DNA of 64,000 bases from contig NC_089221.1 in NCBI RefSeq assembly GCF_963924675.1, positions 86,982,296 through 87,046,295 on the forward strand. Reading direction: 5' to 3'. A program made the position numbers and the translations under genes. The notes beneath the pieces were generated by a model, which worked only from the letters and a program-made list of their open reading frames with translations, was not told where the DNA came from and searched no databases. The DNA comes from Phocoena phocoena (taxonomy: Eukaryota; Chordata; Mammalia; Artiodactyla; Phocoenidae). Below are positions 36,151 through 48,394 of the stretch, in pieces; position 1 is the stretch's first letter; each line of letters starts with the position of its first letter.

Positions 36151-37210
36151 ACATAGCTTCTTCCCCATGGCATCTGGTTTTATTGATTTACTAGACATGC
36201 CCTCCTCTCCCTGCTTCATACACACCAGTGTTGTTTTAAATTTCTCTTATTACGTTATTGAATCTTTCTCCAAACATTATCTTTAATCTATTTTAGGTGA
36301 ATTCTGTCCTTTCCTGAGAACCATTACTTTCATATTGTAAATTATAGTCTCAGAAAGTCAATTTGACTATTCAAAAACTTTTCCACCAGTTACTCATTTT
36401 CTATATCATTCTTAATAAATGTATGTTGAGTGAATCACTGAATGAGTGAATGAACCAGATGATGTGATGAAATATCCATCTCTTTGCTTACAGCCTTCAA
36501 ATTCTAGTTCTAACTCTCAAGGTCTCTAGAGATGTATATTTGTCCTTCTGGCTACATCAGACATCTGTCCATGAGTGATCAGGACTGGTTTTGGTGAACA
36601 TTTGATTATGCTTCTTAAGGCTCTATCCCATTTCTCTTGGTTTGTATGTACTCCTGGAACATCTGTTTTGTACTTGTTTATTCTGACCCTTCTTCTGGCT
36701 AATATATTTATTAATATAGTCACTGAATAAGCTGTCTGTTACTCTCATAGACATACTCAGATAGTTTAATCTTCATTTTTACTTTTTTGACCAAAGAACT
36801 TAATTTTATCATAAATAGCAATGCAAGAAATTGTCCCAAAATTTGCTTTATTCATCTACACATATTCCAGGGAAATATTTCTAAGGCTAAATATTCATTT
36901 GCTGACTTATCCATTGTTTATTCTGACCTTATGACTAATCCAGGCCCTTAAATATATTTAATTAGAATTAAATACTTTAGAATGAATAGATCCTTAGAGA
37001 ATATCTAATATTGTGGTTTTCAAGCTTGTTTTTAACAACGGAGTATTTTGCCCAAATGAGATCTTAAATATGTAGACAAGAAAATTTAAAAAGATAATAG
37101 AAAAGCTGGTCTTTTTGAAGTAGTTGAAGAGGTAGAACTTTCCAGTTTGCCTCAGTTTCCCACAAAGTTGTTTCTGAGAAGGTTGGAGAAACCCATGACC
37201 TCAAATGAAT
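36151..37210. other. Mostly unassigned DNA with an L2-like 3' end
   Basis: At about 36408-36453 the text cttaataaatgtatgttgag followed by tgaatga units resembles the 3' terminus of L2 on the plus strand. The rest is unassigned. Confidence 0.4.
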
Positions 37211-37214
37211 CCAG

Positions 37215-37325
37215 ATTGCAAATAATGATTTAATACAGCTTCTTATTTTACAGATGAGGACAGAGAAGTCCAGAGAAACTTACCCATAGCAATGAAGTTA
37301 CCGAGAGGCACAAATTGGGGTGGCT
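37215..37325 (+). repeat. MIR SINE fragment
   Basis: Core with cttattttacagatgaggac and ccagagaaacttacccata. Confidence 0.65.
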
Positions 37326-37339
37326 TCTAGGTGCCTCAA

Positions 37340-37490
37340 CAATAGGTGGCAGTGTGAAAAAATAGAAAGGGACTTTGATGCTAGAAAGACTTGCTGTTGA
37401 ATACTGCCTTTTACCTTTGTGTGACTGTGTGAAATTTGTTTTCTGTCTCTGATAACACAAACTTTTTAGGGACAGTTGTGATAATTACGG
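37340..37490 (+). repeat. MIR SINE, 5' half
   Basis: Includes gggactttgatgctagaaag, ttgaatactgccttttacct and ttgtgtgactgtgtgaaat, the tRNA-like head and early core of MIR. Confidence 0.65.
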
Positions 37491-37589
37491 GCAAATAAAT
37501 GACAGAGCCTAAAATGTCCCCTATTCTCACTTCAATATTTTCAACCATGCTACGATTTATATTATAATATTCTATACTACAAATGAAAA

Positions 37590-37695
37590 AAATTGAAACA
37601 GGTTAGAAGAGCTCAGTTAGTAAATGGCTGATCTAGGAACTGATCAGATACATCTGACACAAAGTTCCCTAATTACACTGACCACAGGTCTTAAT
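37590..37695 (+). repeat. MIR SINE, 3' half
   Basis: Contains gaagagctcagttagtaaat and ggctgatctaggaactgatc, followed by ctgacacaaagttccc. Confidence 0.55.
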
Positions 37696-37759
37696 TAAAA
37701 AAGAAAGGGCAATAGAGAACTAGTAATGTTATGTTTATTTTATGTTTTGCATTGCATTT

Positions 37760-37950
37760 CCAAAATAATAATCTCATTCAAAGCCCACATCAAACCTATA
37801 AAGTAGATTTTATACCCTTGTTTTACAGAAAAGGAAACTGAAGTTGAAGTGTTAAATAACTTGACATGTTAAGATAAATAATGTCATGTAGCTAGAAATG
37901 AGAAAACTAGATTTCATCTCAGATTTTAGAATTTTAAGTCAAGGATTATT
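37760..37950 (+). repeat. MIR SINE, core to 3' end
   Basis: Contains taataatctcattcaaagcc, cttgttttacagaaaagga, aactgaagttgaagtg and atgtagctagaaatgag. Confidence 0.7.
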
Positions 37951-37954
37951 TGAA

Positions 37955-38985
37955 TTACACAGTGATTTCTCACCCAAATATACAATAATATTAGAGCCAG
38001 ATTGAATCTGTTGTTACTTGGGACAAGTGGGGAAAATATACGGATCCTTACTTCCTGTCTTTTCCTGTCCACTAACTTTTGTTAAATCTCAAAACTGTAC
38101 TATAAAAACAGGGAAATTATTTAAGAATATGGCAGCATAAGTTCTTTTGGGTATTTAGGGAAACAAACAGGGCTTATTTTCTTTCTCTCCTGAACCCCTT
38201 GGTAGTTATATAAGGTTGAGATGCAGAGTTAGTGAGATGCTCACCAGAACTCGATATGTGCCCTGTGTGTCTAATCCGTGAATATGGCATCTTGGAACAT
38301 GCATCAGGCCAGGGAGCCTGCTGGCACTCAAGACTCATGACAGTACTAACAGAAAAACTCTCTGGCAGGCCACAACATAAACACAGCGCGTGGAAATTAC
38401 TCAGGATAACTTCCTCCAAGCTACTTTTTAGCTACACAACAATACAGTATCAGTGCTCATCTAGTCCTGCTGGAAGTCAGATGAGTTCTGAGTAGCTTCC
38501 AACCTCCTCATTCCTAAATTATGAATCTATCTTCTAACCACAGAAGCCTGCTTACTGTGTTTTCTAGTAGTTAAGAAATTCACACACCCACAGAGGACTA
38601 ACTACATTTTCCATTTTTCTATTTTTTTCTGTATTATTTCCATAATTATATGTCAGGCCCAATGAGAAAAATACCCTATCTCTTTTTTTATATCCATTAC
38701 TATAAAACCTAATAAAGAGATTGACACCTAACCCCACTTTTTGCACCATTTATCTTTTTATCTGATTGGAGTAGCAATATGATTTCATGGTGGTATATTT
38801 TAACATATAAAAAATCACAAAGAAAATTAAAATCCTACTGGAAAAATTCCTATATTAATGTACTTAATTTTAGTACTATTCTATGAACATATAAAACCCA
38901 TGTGTACCTAAAGGTATGTCTGTATAAGTCACTATATTGGATATAGGGTTTGTATTTATTAACTCATGTTATAAACTTGCTCCCA
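37955..38985. other. Unassigned DNA
   Basis: No gene or named repeat recognised. Open frames on both strands at 38174-38495 overlap each other, have no recognisable similarity and are treated as chance. Confidence 0.5.
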
Positions 38986-38989
38986 AGTC

Positions 38990-39145
38990 ATTAAATATTA
39001 ATTCCCAATATGATGTAACTGGTTGCATAATATTCTATCTCATGATTATCTCAAACAATACTTAAGTATTTTCCAATTCTTCGGATTTAGATTCTTTCCA
39101 AATGTTTATAAGTAATGCTGATATTAATTTACTTGAATGAATAAC
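38990..39145 (-). repeat. Old LINE fragment, antisense
   Basis: Text such as gttgcataatattctatctc and ttccaaatgtttataagtaat followed by gctgatattaa resembles reverse-complement old L1 ORF2 end. It borders the younger L1-B, whose insertion may have landed in it. Confidence 0.45.
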
Positions 39146-39528
39146 TGTTTTTTTAAGGGACAATTTTTAAAACATCTTTACTGGAGTATAATTGCTTTAC
39201 ATTGTTGTGTTAGTTTGCTGCTGTATAACAAAGTGATTCAGCTATACGTATACATATATCCCCATATCTGCTCCCTCTGGCGTCTCCCTCCCAGCCTCCC
39301 TATCCCGCCCCTCTAGGTGGTCACAAAGCACTGAGCTGATCTCCCTGTGCTATGCAGCAGCTTCCAACTAGCTGTTTTACATTTGGTAGTGTATATATGT
39401 CCATGACACTATCTCACTTCGTCCCAGCTTACCCTGCCAACTCCCCGTGTCCTCAAGTCCATTCTCTACGTATATGTCTTTATTCCTGTCCAGCCCCTAG
39501 GTTCTTCAGAACCAGTTTTGTTTTTTTT

Positions 39529-42500
39529 TTAGATTCCATATATACCTGTTAGCATATGGTATTTGTTTTTCTCTTTTTGATTTACTTCACTCTGTATGAC
39601 AGACTCTAGGTCCATCCACCTCACTACAAAAAACTCAATTTCGTTTCTTTTTATGGCTGAGTAATATTCCATTGCATATGTGTGCCACGTCTTCTATATC
39701 CATTCATCTGTTGATGGATACTTAGGTTGCTTCCATGTCCTGGCTATTGTAAATAGAGCTGCAATGAACATTGTGGTACATGACTCTTTTTGAATTATGG
39801 TTTTCTCAGGGTATATGCCCAGTAGTGGGATTGCTGGGTCGTATGGTAGTTCTATATTTAGTTTTTTTTTTTTTTTTAAGTTTCTTTTTTCTTTTTTTTG
39901 CAGTACGTGAGCCACTCACTGTTGTGGCCTCTCCCGCTGCGGAGCAAAGTCTCCAGACGTGCAGGCCCAGCAGCCATGGCTCACGGGCCCAGCTGCTCCA
40001 CAGCATGTGGGATCCTCCCGGACCGGGGCATGAACCCATGTCCCCTGCATCGGCAGGTGGACTCTCAACCACTGCGCCACCAGGGAAGCCCCCTATTTTT
40101 AGTTTTTAAGGAACCTCCATACTGTTCTCCATAGTGGCTGTATCAATTTACATTCCCACCAACAGTGCAAGAGGGTTCCCTTTTCTCCACACCCTCTCCA
40201 ACATTTATTGTTTGTAGATTTTTTGATGATGGCCATTCTGACTGGTATGAGGTGATACCTCATTGTAGTTTTGATTTGCATTTCTCTAATGATTAGTGAT
40301 GCTGAGCACCCTTTCATGTGTTTGTTGGCAATCTGTATATCTTCTTTGGAGAAATGTCTATTTAGGTCTTCTGCCCATTTTTGGATTGGATTGTTTGTTT
40401 TTTTGATACTGAGCTGCATGAGCTGCTTGTAAATTTTGGAGATTTATCCTTTGTCAGTTGCTTCACTTGCAAATATTTTCTCCCATTCTGAAGGTTGTCT
40501 TTTCACCTTCTTTATGTTTTCCTTTGCTGTGCAAAAGCTTTTAAGTTTCCTTAGGTCCCATTTGTTTATTTTTGTTTTTATTTCCATTTCTCTAGGAGGT
40601 GGGTCAAAAAGGATCTTGCTGTGATTTATGACATAGAGTGTTTGGCCTATGTTTTCCTCTAAGAGTTTGATAGTGTCTGGCCTTACATTTAGGTCTTTAA
40701 TCCATTTTGAGTTTATTTTTGTGTATAGTGTGAGGGAGTGTTCTAATTTCATTCTTTTACATGTAGTTGGTCAGTTTGCACACCACCACTTATTGAACAG
40801 GCTGTTCTTTCTCCATTGTATATTCTTGCCTCCTTTATTGAAGATAAGGTGACCATGTATGCATGGGTTTATCTCTGGGCTTTCTATCCTATTCCATTGA
40901 TCTATATTTCTGTTTTTGGGCCAGTACCATACTGTTTTGATGACTGTAGCTTTGTAGTATAGTCTGAAGACAGGGAGTCTGATTCCTCCATCACCATGCT
41001 TCTTTTTCAAAATTGCTTTGGCTACTCAGGGTCTTTTGTGTTTCCATACAAATTGTGAAAGTTTTTCTTCGACTTCTGTGAAAAAGGCCATTGGTAGCTT
41101 AATAGGGATTGCATTGAATCTGTAGACTGCTTTGGGTAGTACATTTATTTTCACAATGTTGATTCTACCAATCCATGACGTGGTATACCTCTCCATCTGT
41201 TTGTATCATCTTTAATTTCTTTCATCACTGTCTTATAGTTTTCTGCATACAGGTTTTTTGTCTTCTTAGGTAGGTTTATTCCTAGGTATTTTATTCTTTT
41301 TGTTGGAATGGTAAATGGGTGTTTCCTTAATTTCTCTTTCAGATTTTTCATCATTAGTGTATAGGAATGCAGGAGATTTCTGTGCATTAATTTTGTATCC
41401 TGCTACTTCTCCAAATTCATTGATTAGCTCTAGTAGATTTCTGGTAGCATCTTTAGGATTCTCTATGTATAGTAGCATGTCATCTACAAACAGTGACAAT
41501 TTTGCTTCTTTTCTGATATCGATTGCTTTTATTACTTTTCTTGCCTCATTGATGCAGCTAAAACTTCCAAAACTATGCTGAATAATAGTAGTGAGAGTGG
41601 GCAACCTTGTCTTGTTCCTGATCTTAGTGGAAACGGTTTCAGTTTTTCACCATTCAGAACAATGTTGGCTGTAGGTTTGTCATATGTGGCCTTAATTATA
41701 TTAAGGTAAGTTCACTCTAGCCTACTTTCTGGAGGGTTTTTATCATAAATGGGTGTTGAGTTTTGTTGAAAGCTTTTTCTGCATCTATTGAGATGATCAT
41801 ATTGTTTTTATCCTTCAGTCAGTTAATATGATGTATCACACTGATTGATTTGCAAATATAGAAGAATCCTTGCATTCATGACATAAACCCCACTTGATCA
41901 TGGTGTATGATCCTTTTAGTGTGCTGTTAGATTCTGTTTGCTAGTATTTTGTTAAGGATTTTTGCATCTATGTTCATCAGTGATATTGGTCTTTACTTTT
42001 CTTTTTTCGGAATATCTTTGTCTGGTTTTGGTACCAGGGTGATGGTGGCCTTGTAGAATGAGTTTGGGAGTGTTCCTCCCTCTGCTATATTTTGGAAGAG
42101 TTTGAGAAGAAAAGGTGTTAGCTCTTCTCTAAATGTTTGATAGAATTCGCCTGTGAAGCCATCTGGTCCTGGGCTTTAGTTTGTTGGAAGAGTTTTAATC
42201 ACAGTTTCAATTTCAGTGCTTGTGATTGGTCTGTTTATATTTTCTATTTCTTCCTGGTTCCATTTCAGAAGGTTGTGCTTTTCTAAGAAATTGTCCATTT
42301 CTTCCAGGTTGTCCATTTTATTGGCATATAGTTGCCTGTAGTAATCTCTCATGATCCTTTGTATTTCTTCAGTGTCAGTTATTACTTCTCCTTTTTCATT
42401 TCTAATTCTATTGACTTGAGGCTTTTCTCTTTTTTTCTTGATGAGTCTGGCTAATGGTTTATCAATATTGTTTGTCTTCTCAAAGAACCAGCTTTTAGTT

Positions 42501-43573
42501 TTATTGATGTTTGCTATCATTTCCTTCACATCATTTTCATTTACTTTTGATCTGATCTTTATGTTTTCTTTCCTTCTGCTAACTTTAGGGTTTTTTTGTT
42601 TTTCTTTCTCTAATTGCTTTAGGTGTAAGGTTAGGTTGCTTATTTGAGATTTTTCTTATTTCTTGAGATAGGATTATATTGCTATAAACTTCCCTCTTAG
42701 AACTTCTTTTGCTGCATCCCATAGGTTCTGGGCTGGTGTAATTGTAATTGTAATTTTTTCTAGGTATTTTCTGATTTCCTCTTTGATTTCTTCATTGATT
42801 GCTTGGTTTTTTAGTAGTATATTGTTTATCTTCCATGTGTTTGTATTTTTTACAGATTTTTTCCTGTAATTGATATCTAGTCTCTTAGCATTGTGGTTGG
42901 AAAAGATAGTTAACACGATGTCAATTTTCTTAAATTTACCAAAGCTTGATTTGTGACCCAAGATGTGATCTATCCTGGAGAATGTTGTGTGTACTTGAGA
43001 AGAAACTGTATTCTTGTTTTTGGTTGGAATGTCCTATAAATATCAATTAAGTCCATCTTGTTTAATGTATCATTTAAGACTTATGTTTCCTTAGTTTTTA
43101 TTCATTTTGGTTGATATACCCATTGGTGAAAGTGAGGCGTTAAAGTCCCCTAGTATTACTGTATTACTGTTGATTTCCCTTTTTATAGCTGTTAGCATTT
43201 GCCTTATGTATTGAGGTGCTCCTATGTTGGGTGCATAAATACTTACAATTGTTATATCTTCTTCTTTGATTGATCCTTGATCACTATGTAGTATCCTTCT
43301 TTGTCCCTTGTAATAGTTTTTATTTTAAAGTCTATTTATCTGACATGAGAATTCCTACTCCAGCTTTCTTTTGATTTCCATTTGCATGGAATATCTATTC
43401 CATCCCCTCACTTTCAGTCAGTATGTGTCCCTAGGTTTGAAGTGGGTCTCTTGTAGACAGCATATATATGGATTTTGTTTTTGTATCGATTCAGCCAGTC
43501 TATGCCTTTTGGTTGGAGCATTTAATCCATTTACATTTAAGGTAATTATCAATATGTATGTTCCTATTACCAT
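39529..43573 (-). pseudogene. L1-B ORF2 (endonuclease/reverse transcriptase), broken
   Basis: Starts at ATG 43573-43571 (MVIGTY) and ends at TAA 39531-39529. Endonuclease remnants include CLQETHF near the start and a SNHNA segment around 42870, where the family's catalytic His is retained. The reverse-transcriptase active-site box is FVDD at 41490-41479, with Val in place of the usual Ala. The Cys-rich [18 protein letters not shown] segment is intact near 40140-40220. The frame is cut by several stops and frameshifts, and a CHR-2 SINE is inserted at 39867-40092. In a working element this protein nicks target DNA and copies L1 RNA; this copy cannot. Confidence 0.88.
39867..40092 (-). mobile_element. 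CHR-2 type SINE inside L1-B ORF2
   Basis: An antisense CHR-2 copy: a T-rich tail (39867-39899), then gcagtacgtgagccactcac, and ending with the head complement actgcgccaccagggaagcc. The target-site duplication ctatatttagttttt lies at 39852-39866 and ctatttttagttttt at 40093-40107, with one difference. It is younger than L1-B. Confidence 0.92.
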
Positions 43574-43631
43574 TTTCTTAATTGTTTTTGCTTTGGTATT
43601 GTAGGTCTTTTCCTTCTCTTGTTTTTCCTGC

Positions 43632-44511
43632 CTAGAGTAGTCCTTTAGCATTTGTTGTAAAGGTGGTGTAGTGGTGCTGAATTCTCTTAGCTTTTGCTTT
43701 TTGGTAAAGGTTTTAATTTCCCCGTCAACTCTGAATGAGATCCTTGCTGGGTAGAATAATCTTGGTTGTAGGTTTTTCCCTTTCATCACTTTAAATGTCC
43801 TGCCACTCCTTTCTGGCTTGCAGAGTTTCTGCTGAAAGATCAGCTGTTACCTTTATGGGAATTCCCTTGTATGTTATTTGTTATTTTTCCCTTGCTGCTT
43901 TTAATATTTTTTTTTGTATTTAATTTTTGATAGTTTGATTAATATGTGTTGGCATGTTTCTCTTTGGATTTATCTGGTATGGGCCTCTCTGTGCTTCCTG
44001 GACTTGATTGACTATTTCCTTTCCCATATTAGGGAAGTTTTCAACTATAATCTCTTCAAATATTTTCTCAGTCCCTTTCTTTTTCTCTTCTTCTTCTGGG
44101 ACATCTACAATTGAATGTTGGTGTGTTTAATGTTGTCCTAGAGGTCTCTGAGAATGTCCTTAATTCTTTTATTTCTTTATTCTGCTCTGCAGTAGTTATT
44201 TCCACTATTTTATCTTCCAGGTCACTTATCCGTTCTTCTGCCTCAGTTATTCTGCTATTGATCCCATCTAGAGTATTTTTCATTTCATTTATTGTGTTGC
44301 TCATCATTGTTTGTTTCCTCTTTAGTTGTTCTAGGTCCTTGTGAAATATTTCTTGTATTTTCTCCATTCTATTTCCAAGATTTTGGATCATCTTTACTCT
44401 CATTACTCTGAATTCTTTTTCAGGTAGACTGCCTATTTCCTCTTCATTTGTTTGGTCTTGTGGGTTTTTACTGTGCTCCTTCATCTGCTGTGTATTTCTC
44501 TGTCCTCTCAT
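43632..44511 (-). pseudogene. L1-B ORF1 (RNA-binding chaperone), broken
   Basis: The start ATG is at 44511-44509 (MRGQRNTQQM). The first 147 codons are open and include a heptad-rich coiled coil of about 80 residues (KIQEIF... to ...ISDLEDKIVEI), the trimerisation segment of L1 ORF1 proteins. A frameshift near 44068 ends this frame. The natural stop TAG sits at 43634-43632, but a one-base loss shortly upstream puts the C-terminal reading frame out of phase with it, so translation would run into the ORF2 start. Expected length is about 293 codons, judging from L1-B and L1-C together. Confidence 0.85.
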
Positions 44512-45375
44512 TTTGCCTAACTTACTGCGCTTGGGATCTCCTATTCACAGGCTGCAGGTTCATAGTTCCCATTGTTTTTGGTGTCTGCCCCCAGTGGGTA
44601 AGGTTGGTTCAGTGGTTTGTGTAGCCTTCCTCATGAGGGGACCGGTGCCTGTGTTCTGGTGGATGAGGCTGGATCTTGTCTCTCTGGTGGGCAGGACTGC
44701 ATCCGGTGGTGTGTTTTGCGGTGTCTGTGAACTTAGTATGATTTTAGGCAGCCTCTCTGATAATGGTTAGGGTTGTGTTCCTGTCTTACTAGTTGTTTGG
44801 CATAGGTTGTCCAGCACTGGAGCCTGCTTGTTGTTGAGTGGAGCTGGGTCTAGTGTTGACATGGAGATCTCTGAGAGAGCTCTTGCCGATTGATATTACG
44901 TGGGGCTGGGAGGTCTCTGGTGGTCCAGTGTCCTTCACTCAGCTCTCCCACCTCAGAGGCTCAGGCCTGACACCTGGCCAGAGCACCACGACCCCGTCAG
45001 CCACACGGCTGAAGTGCCTTCAGTGTTGTAGAAGCTGGCCTGTAGTGGCTCTCCTTCTGTGCTGGAAGGAGAAGCACAGAATCACCTGTTTCCTCCTTGT
45101 TTTGCCCCAAAGGTAGTGTTCCACAGAGAAAAACAGCAGCCTTGAAAATAGTCACAGCTCTGAGATGGCTTTTTTTTCCTTTGTTTTTAGTTTCTCTTGC
45201 TCACAGGGGGCCACATGCTGAGGCCTCGCACCCAGCTCTTCCAACGGAGTTCCTAGTGTGTAATGGCTGCCACCAACACCTCAGCTCAGGTGGGCCATGT
45301 GCAGAAGTGGGGCAAAAGACACTGCAATCCAAGATGGCAGCTGGACACCATGTGCAGAGGGGGTGCCCATGACCT
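44512..45375 (-). promoter_or_regulatory. L1-B 5' UTR
   Basis: GC-richer leader of L1-B. The ORF1-proximal part (about 44512-44980) aligns with 55030-55519 of L1-C. The distal part (about 44985-45375) has no counterpart in L1-C. It should have carried the internal polymerase II promoter. A caagatggc at 45330-45338 lies on the plus strand, opposite to the element. Confidence 0.65.
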
Positions 45376-47301
45376 GAGTAACTTTTGATATGTCTCTCAC
45401 TGATTCTTTAGGAAGGGGTTACAGAAATAAAAGGCTCACAGAGCATTACTCCATAATACATCTCTAGAAATATTTTGGCACAAATAGTTTTCTAGGAGGC
45501 TATGGAAATTTATACACAAAACTGCCTCTCTTTTTCCGATTGTTATAATAATGCCAATGTTGTGTTTGTAGAGTTTAGAAAGCACATGAAAAAAAATAGA
45601 GAAAATATGAACTATACATTTCTTCAGAAATTACTATAGAGCCGTATCTTCAGATGCATATATATGGATGAATATATAGCTAAATGATGGATACATGTAC
45701 TTAGATAGCTAGAGAGAATTAAAAACATATAAACATTTGATATTACTAAAGAACTGAGTTCCTGATTCTTTCGTTTAATACTATAACATGTTCATTCTCT
45801 TTAATGATTTGTAAAACTCTTATATATGAAGAGTGTGAATTACTACACATTTTTCAAGTTAATTATTCTAAATATTTATCAATAGTCTAAACAACTACCA
45901 ACAATTTTAGTCCATTTCATAGTTTTATTTTTATAGTAAACCCCTTTAAAAATATTTTATGAATGCATTTTGTATTATGAAGATGCTACTTTAATTTTAT
46001 TTTGTATATGATTCATCTCACATTTACTCTATGTAAAGATAGATGATGTCAACTTATGCTCATATAAACAGAAGTGCTTTAATGCTATTTATTCTCTTTC
46101 ATAGAATTGTTTATAATTTATTTATCTGCATGGAACTACTCCTGCTGATCAGAGAGAATGTTACTGTGAGTTTATTTAAAGACATTGTAGTTGTACTTAA
46201 TGTGTGTGCGTGTGTGCATGCATGTATTTAGGGAAATATCCTTTCTCTACATTACAACATTACTGCCCAGTCTGGGTATGGCTAAGCCTGAAGATTTTCC
46301 CTAAAAAGGAGTAAGAAACAGGACAAAACAAGTGAAAACATCGCATGAACTCATCAGAAATTTTAACTTCCAATCAATCTGTTCCTTATGGTAAGTGAAA
46401 TTCCTTCATTTTTTTTTTTTTGGATCCAAAAAGTATGTTTTATGCATCATATAATTATTAACTCTTCATCTAAATTAAAGATACTTAAAAGCAGGACCTG
46501 TGTTTTATAACTCTTTACATCTCCAAGGATCTGGAACAGCACTCTGCTCATCAAAGATCTTCAGCAAAAATTTGTATTGATTACCATGATAAAGTACATT
46601 GCTAAGTTTATTCACTGGCAGAAGAGGAAAGAGAAAAACTGTACTTTTGCCTGTCCATAATGCTCATGCTTTATAGATTTCAGTCAAAATTTCTCACAGT
46701 CCCCACCTTTCTATATTGTGTAACTCAAGAAACACAGTTATTGAGTATCTGTGTACACTGTGCTCCATGACCTTTATATCTGGGCTCAGTAATTTTTAGC
46801 TTTAAAAAAAAAAAAACTTAGAAGAGAAAACTGCAATAACTTTGGTGTGGGAAGACAAGAATAAGGCCTATTTTATAGGTTTGACTACTTGTTTTAAAGG
46901 AAGAGAAATGTACTGTATTATGAACATACTTGGCCTGAAGTATAGATGAAAATGGAATAGAGAGGACCTTTTGTATACTGAATTCCAAAATGGCAAAAGG
47001 CAAGTGATGCAATGATATTGAAAGAAAATACAAGGACTTTAAATTAAAAGTGCATGTCAAAAAAATCAGGCAGTGATTCAAATACTAGAAGAAGAACAGA
47101 TTGTTTTGAGCATGTTTATAGCATAGAGAAACAAAACAATAAATTTTAGAAGGCAAATCAAAGAATAAAAGGCTTAGAAGAGCACAGACTTTTGCTTTAA
47201 AAATCATATTTGAAGGATATTGAAGAAAATAATATAGGGAAATTGATGAAAATAACATTCAAAAATACAATGATGCAATGAAATGATATTTTGCACTTAA
47301 G
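45376..47301. other. Mostly unassigned AT-rich DNA
   Basis: A faint L2 or MIR 3' end is visible near 46490-46590 (aagcaggacctgtgttttat and gatctggaacagcactctgc). Otherwise there is no gene or named repeat. T- and A-runs lie at about 46409-46421 and 46804-46815. Confidence 0.45.
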
Positions 47302-47311
47302 AAACTAATAC

Positions 47312-47597
47312 TGGGATTTCCCTCGTGGTGCAGTGGTTAAGAATCCACCTGCCAATGCAGGGGACACGGGTTCGAGCCCTGGTCCGGGAAGATCCCACAT
47401 GCCACGGAGCAACTAAGCCTGTGTTCCACAACTACTGAAGCCCACGTGCCTAGAGCCTGTGCTCCGAAACAAGAGAAGCCACCGCAATGAGAAGCCCACG
47501 CAGCGCAACAAGGAGTAGTCCCCACTCGCCGCAACTAGAGAAAGCTGCGCAGCATAGAAGACCCAACGCAGCCAAAAATAAATTAAAAAAAAAAAAA
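47312..47597 (+). mobile_element. CHR-1 type SINE, full length
   Basis: tRNA-like head (tggtgcagtggttaagaatc, gggttcgagccc B box), a body with agaagccaccgcaatgagaa, the CHR-1 tail acccaacgcagccaaaaata and an A-tail. The target-site duplication aaactaatac lies at 47302-47311 and 47598-47607. Confidence 0.93.
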
Positions 47598-47607
47598 AAA
47601 CTAATAC

Positions 47608-48394
47608 CAAGGAGAAGAGAAAATAAATGAGTAGGATGAAATATATTCTTAAACTAAAGCACCTGTAAGTTTCTACCTCACTTTGCAATTTGAAGAAGCA
47701 TATTGATATAATGTTATAATAACCAGATTTCAGCCAGGATCCCTTTCAGGGGCTGAAAAACTTCATGCAACTAATGATAAAATTTGTAATTAATGTACAT
47801 AGCAATTTCTTTTAATAACTGAGAACGTCCATGCAACCAAAATAGAAATAGGGAGTGGTGTTTTGTTGTGGTATTATATTTTAAGAATGTTAAATTAATT
47901 TTCTCTTAAATGATGGCAAAAACATATCCTAGTAAATGACTTATAACTATTTTTTACTTTAGATTTGCTTTAATTAAATAAGATTAATCTTTTAAAAATT
48001 GATTTGTAACAGAGTTACTATGCAAATAAAATACAATTAATGTCATTGAAGTCTACTTTACAGAACATTTTTCCCTGTGCAGTATGAAGCCCATGATTCC
48101 TGTGGGAAGTACGAAGAATATAAGTGGAAGTGTGGTGCACATACAATCAGCAATACATTCAGGTAATGCATTAATATGCTTCGCATTACTAGCAGAATCT
48201 TTGAAAATGTATGTTATTCTAAAAGCAATGTGCTGCTATGATAAACAAATTCCCTCTTACTCATTAAATACACATATGTATGTATGGGACATATAAATGT
48301 AGAGACCAATCACCAAACATGGTTTTATAAGGGCCATTTTTCTATTACTGTAAAAGGGGCTGTGCTGGGCACAAATTTAGTTACTCTGGATTAT
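47608..48394. other. Unassigned DNA
   Basis: No gene or named repeat recognised. Confidence 0.45.

Larger units (their letters stand above)
39165..45375 (-). mobile_element. Nearly full-length L1 (L1-B), minus strand
   Basis: A LINE-1 of about 6.2 kb, of which about 240 bases are a later SINE and its duplicated target. On the minus strand, 44512-45375 is a 5' UTR, 43632-44511 ORF1, 39529-43573 ORF2 and 39165-39528 the 3' UTR with the typical L1 3' end (ttgttataca region and aataaagatgtt-like terminus). No convincing target-site duplication was found and the 5' edge is approximate. Both reading frames are broken. Compared with L1-C at 53738, the ORFs and proximal 5' UTR align well but the distal 5' UTR does not. 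Confidence 0.9.

Noticed and set aside
38174..38495. Opposing open frames of 81 and 87 codons as a small gene
   Set aside because: Both strands are open over the same stretch, there is no family resemblance, splice-site logic or promoter, and they fit chance.
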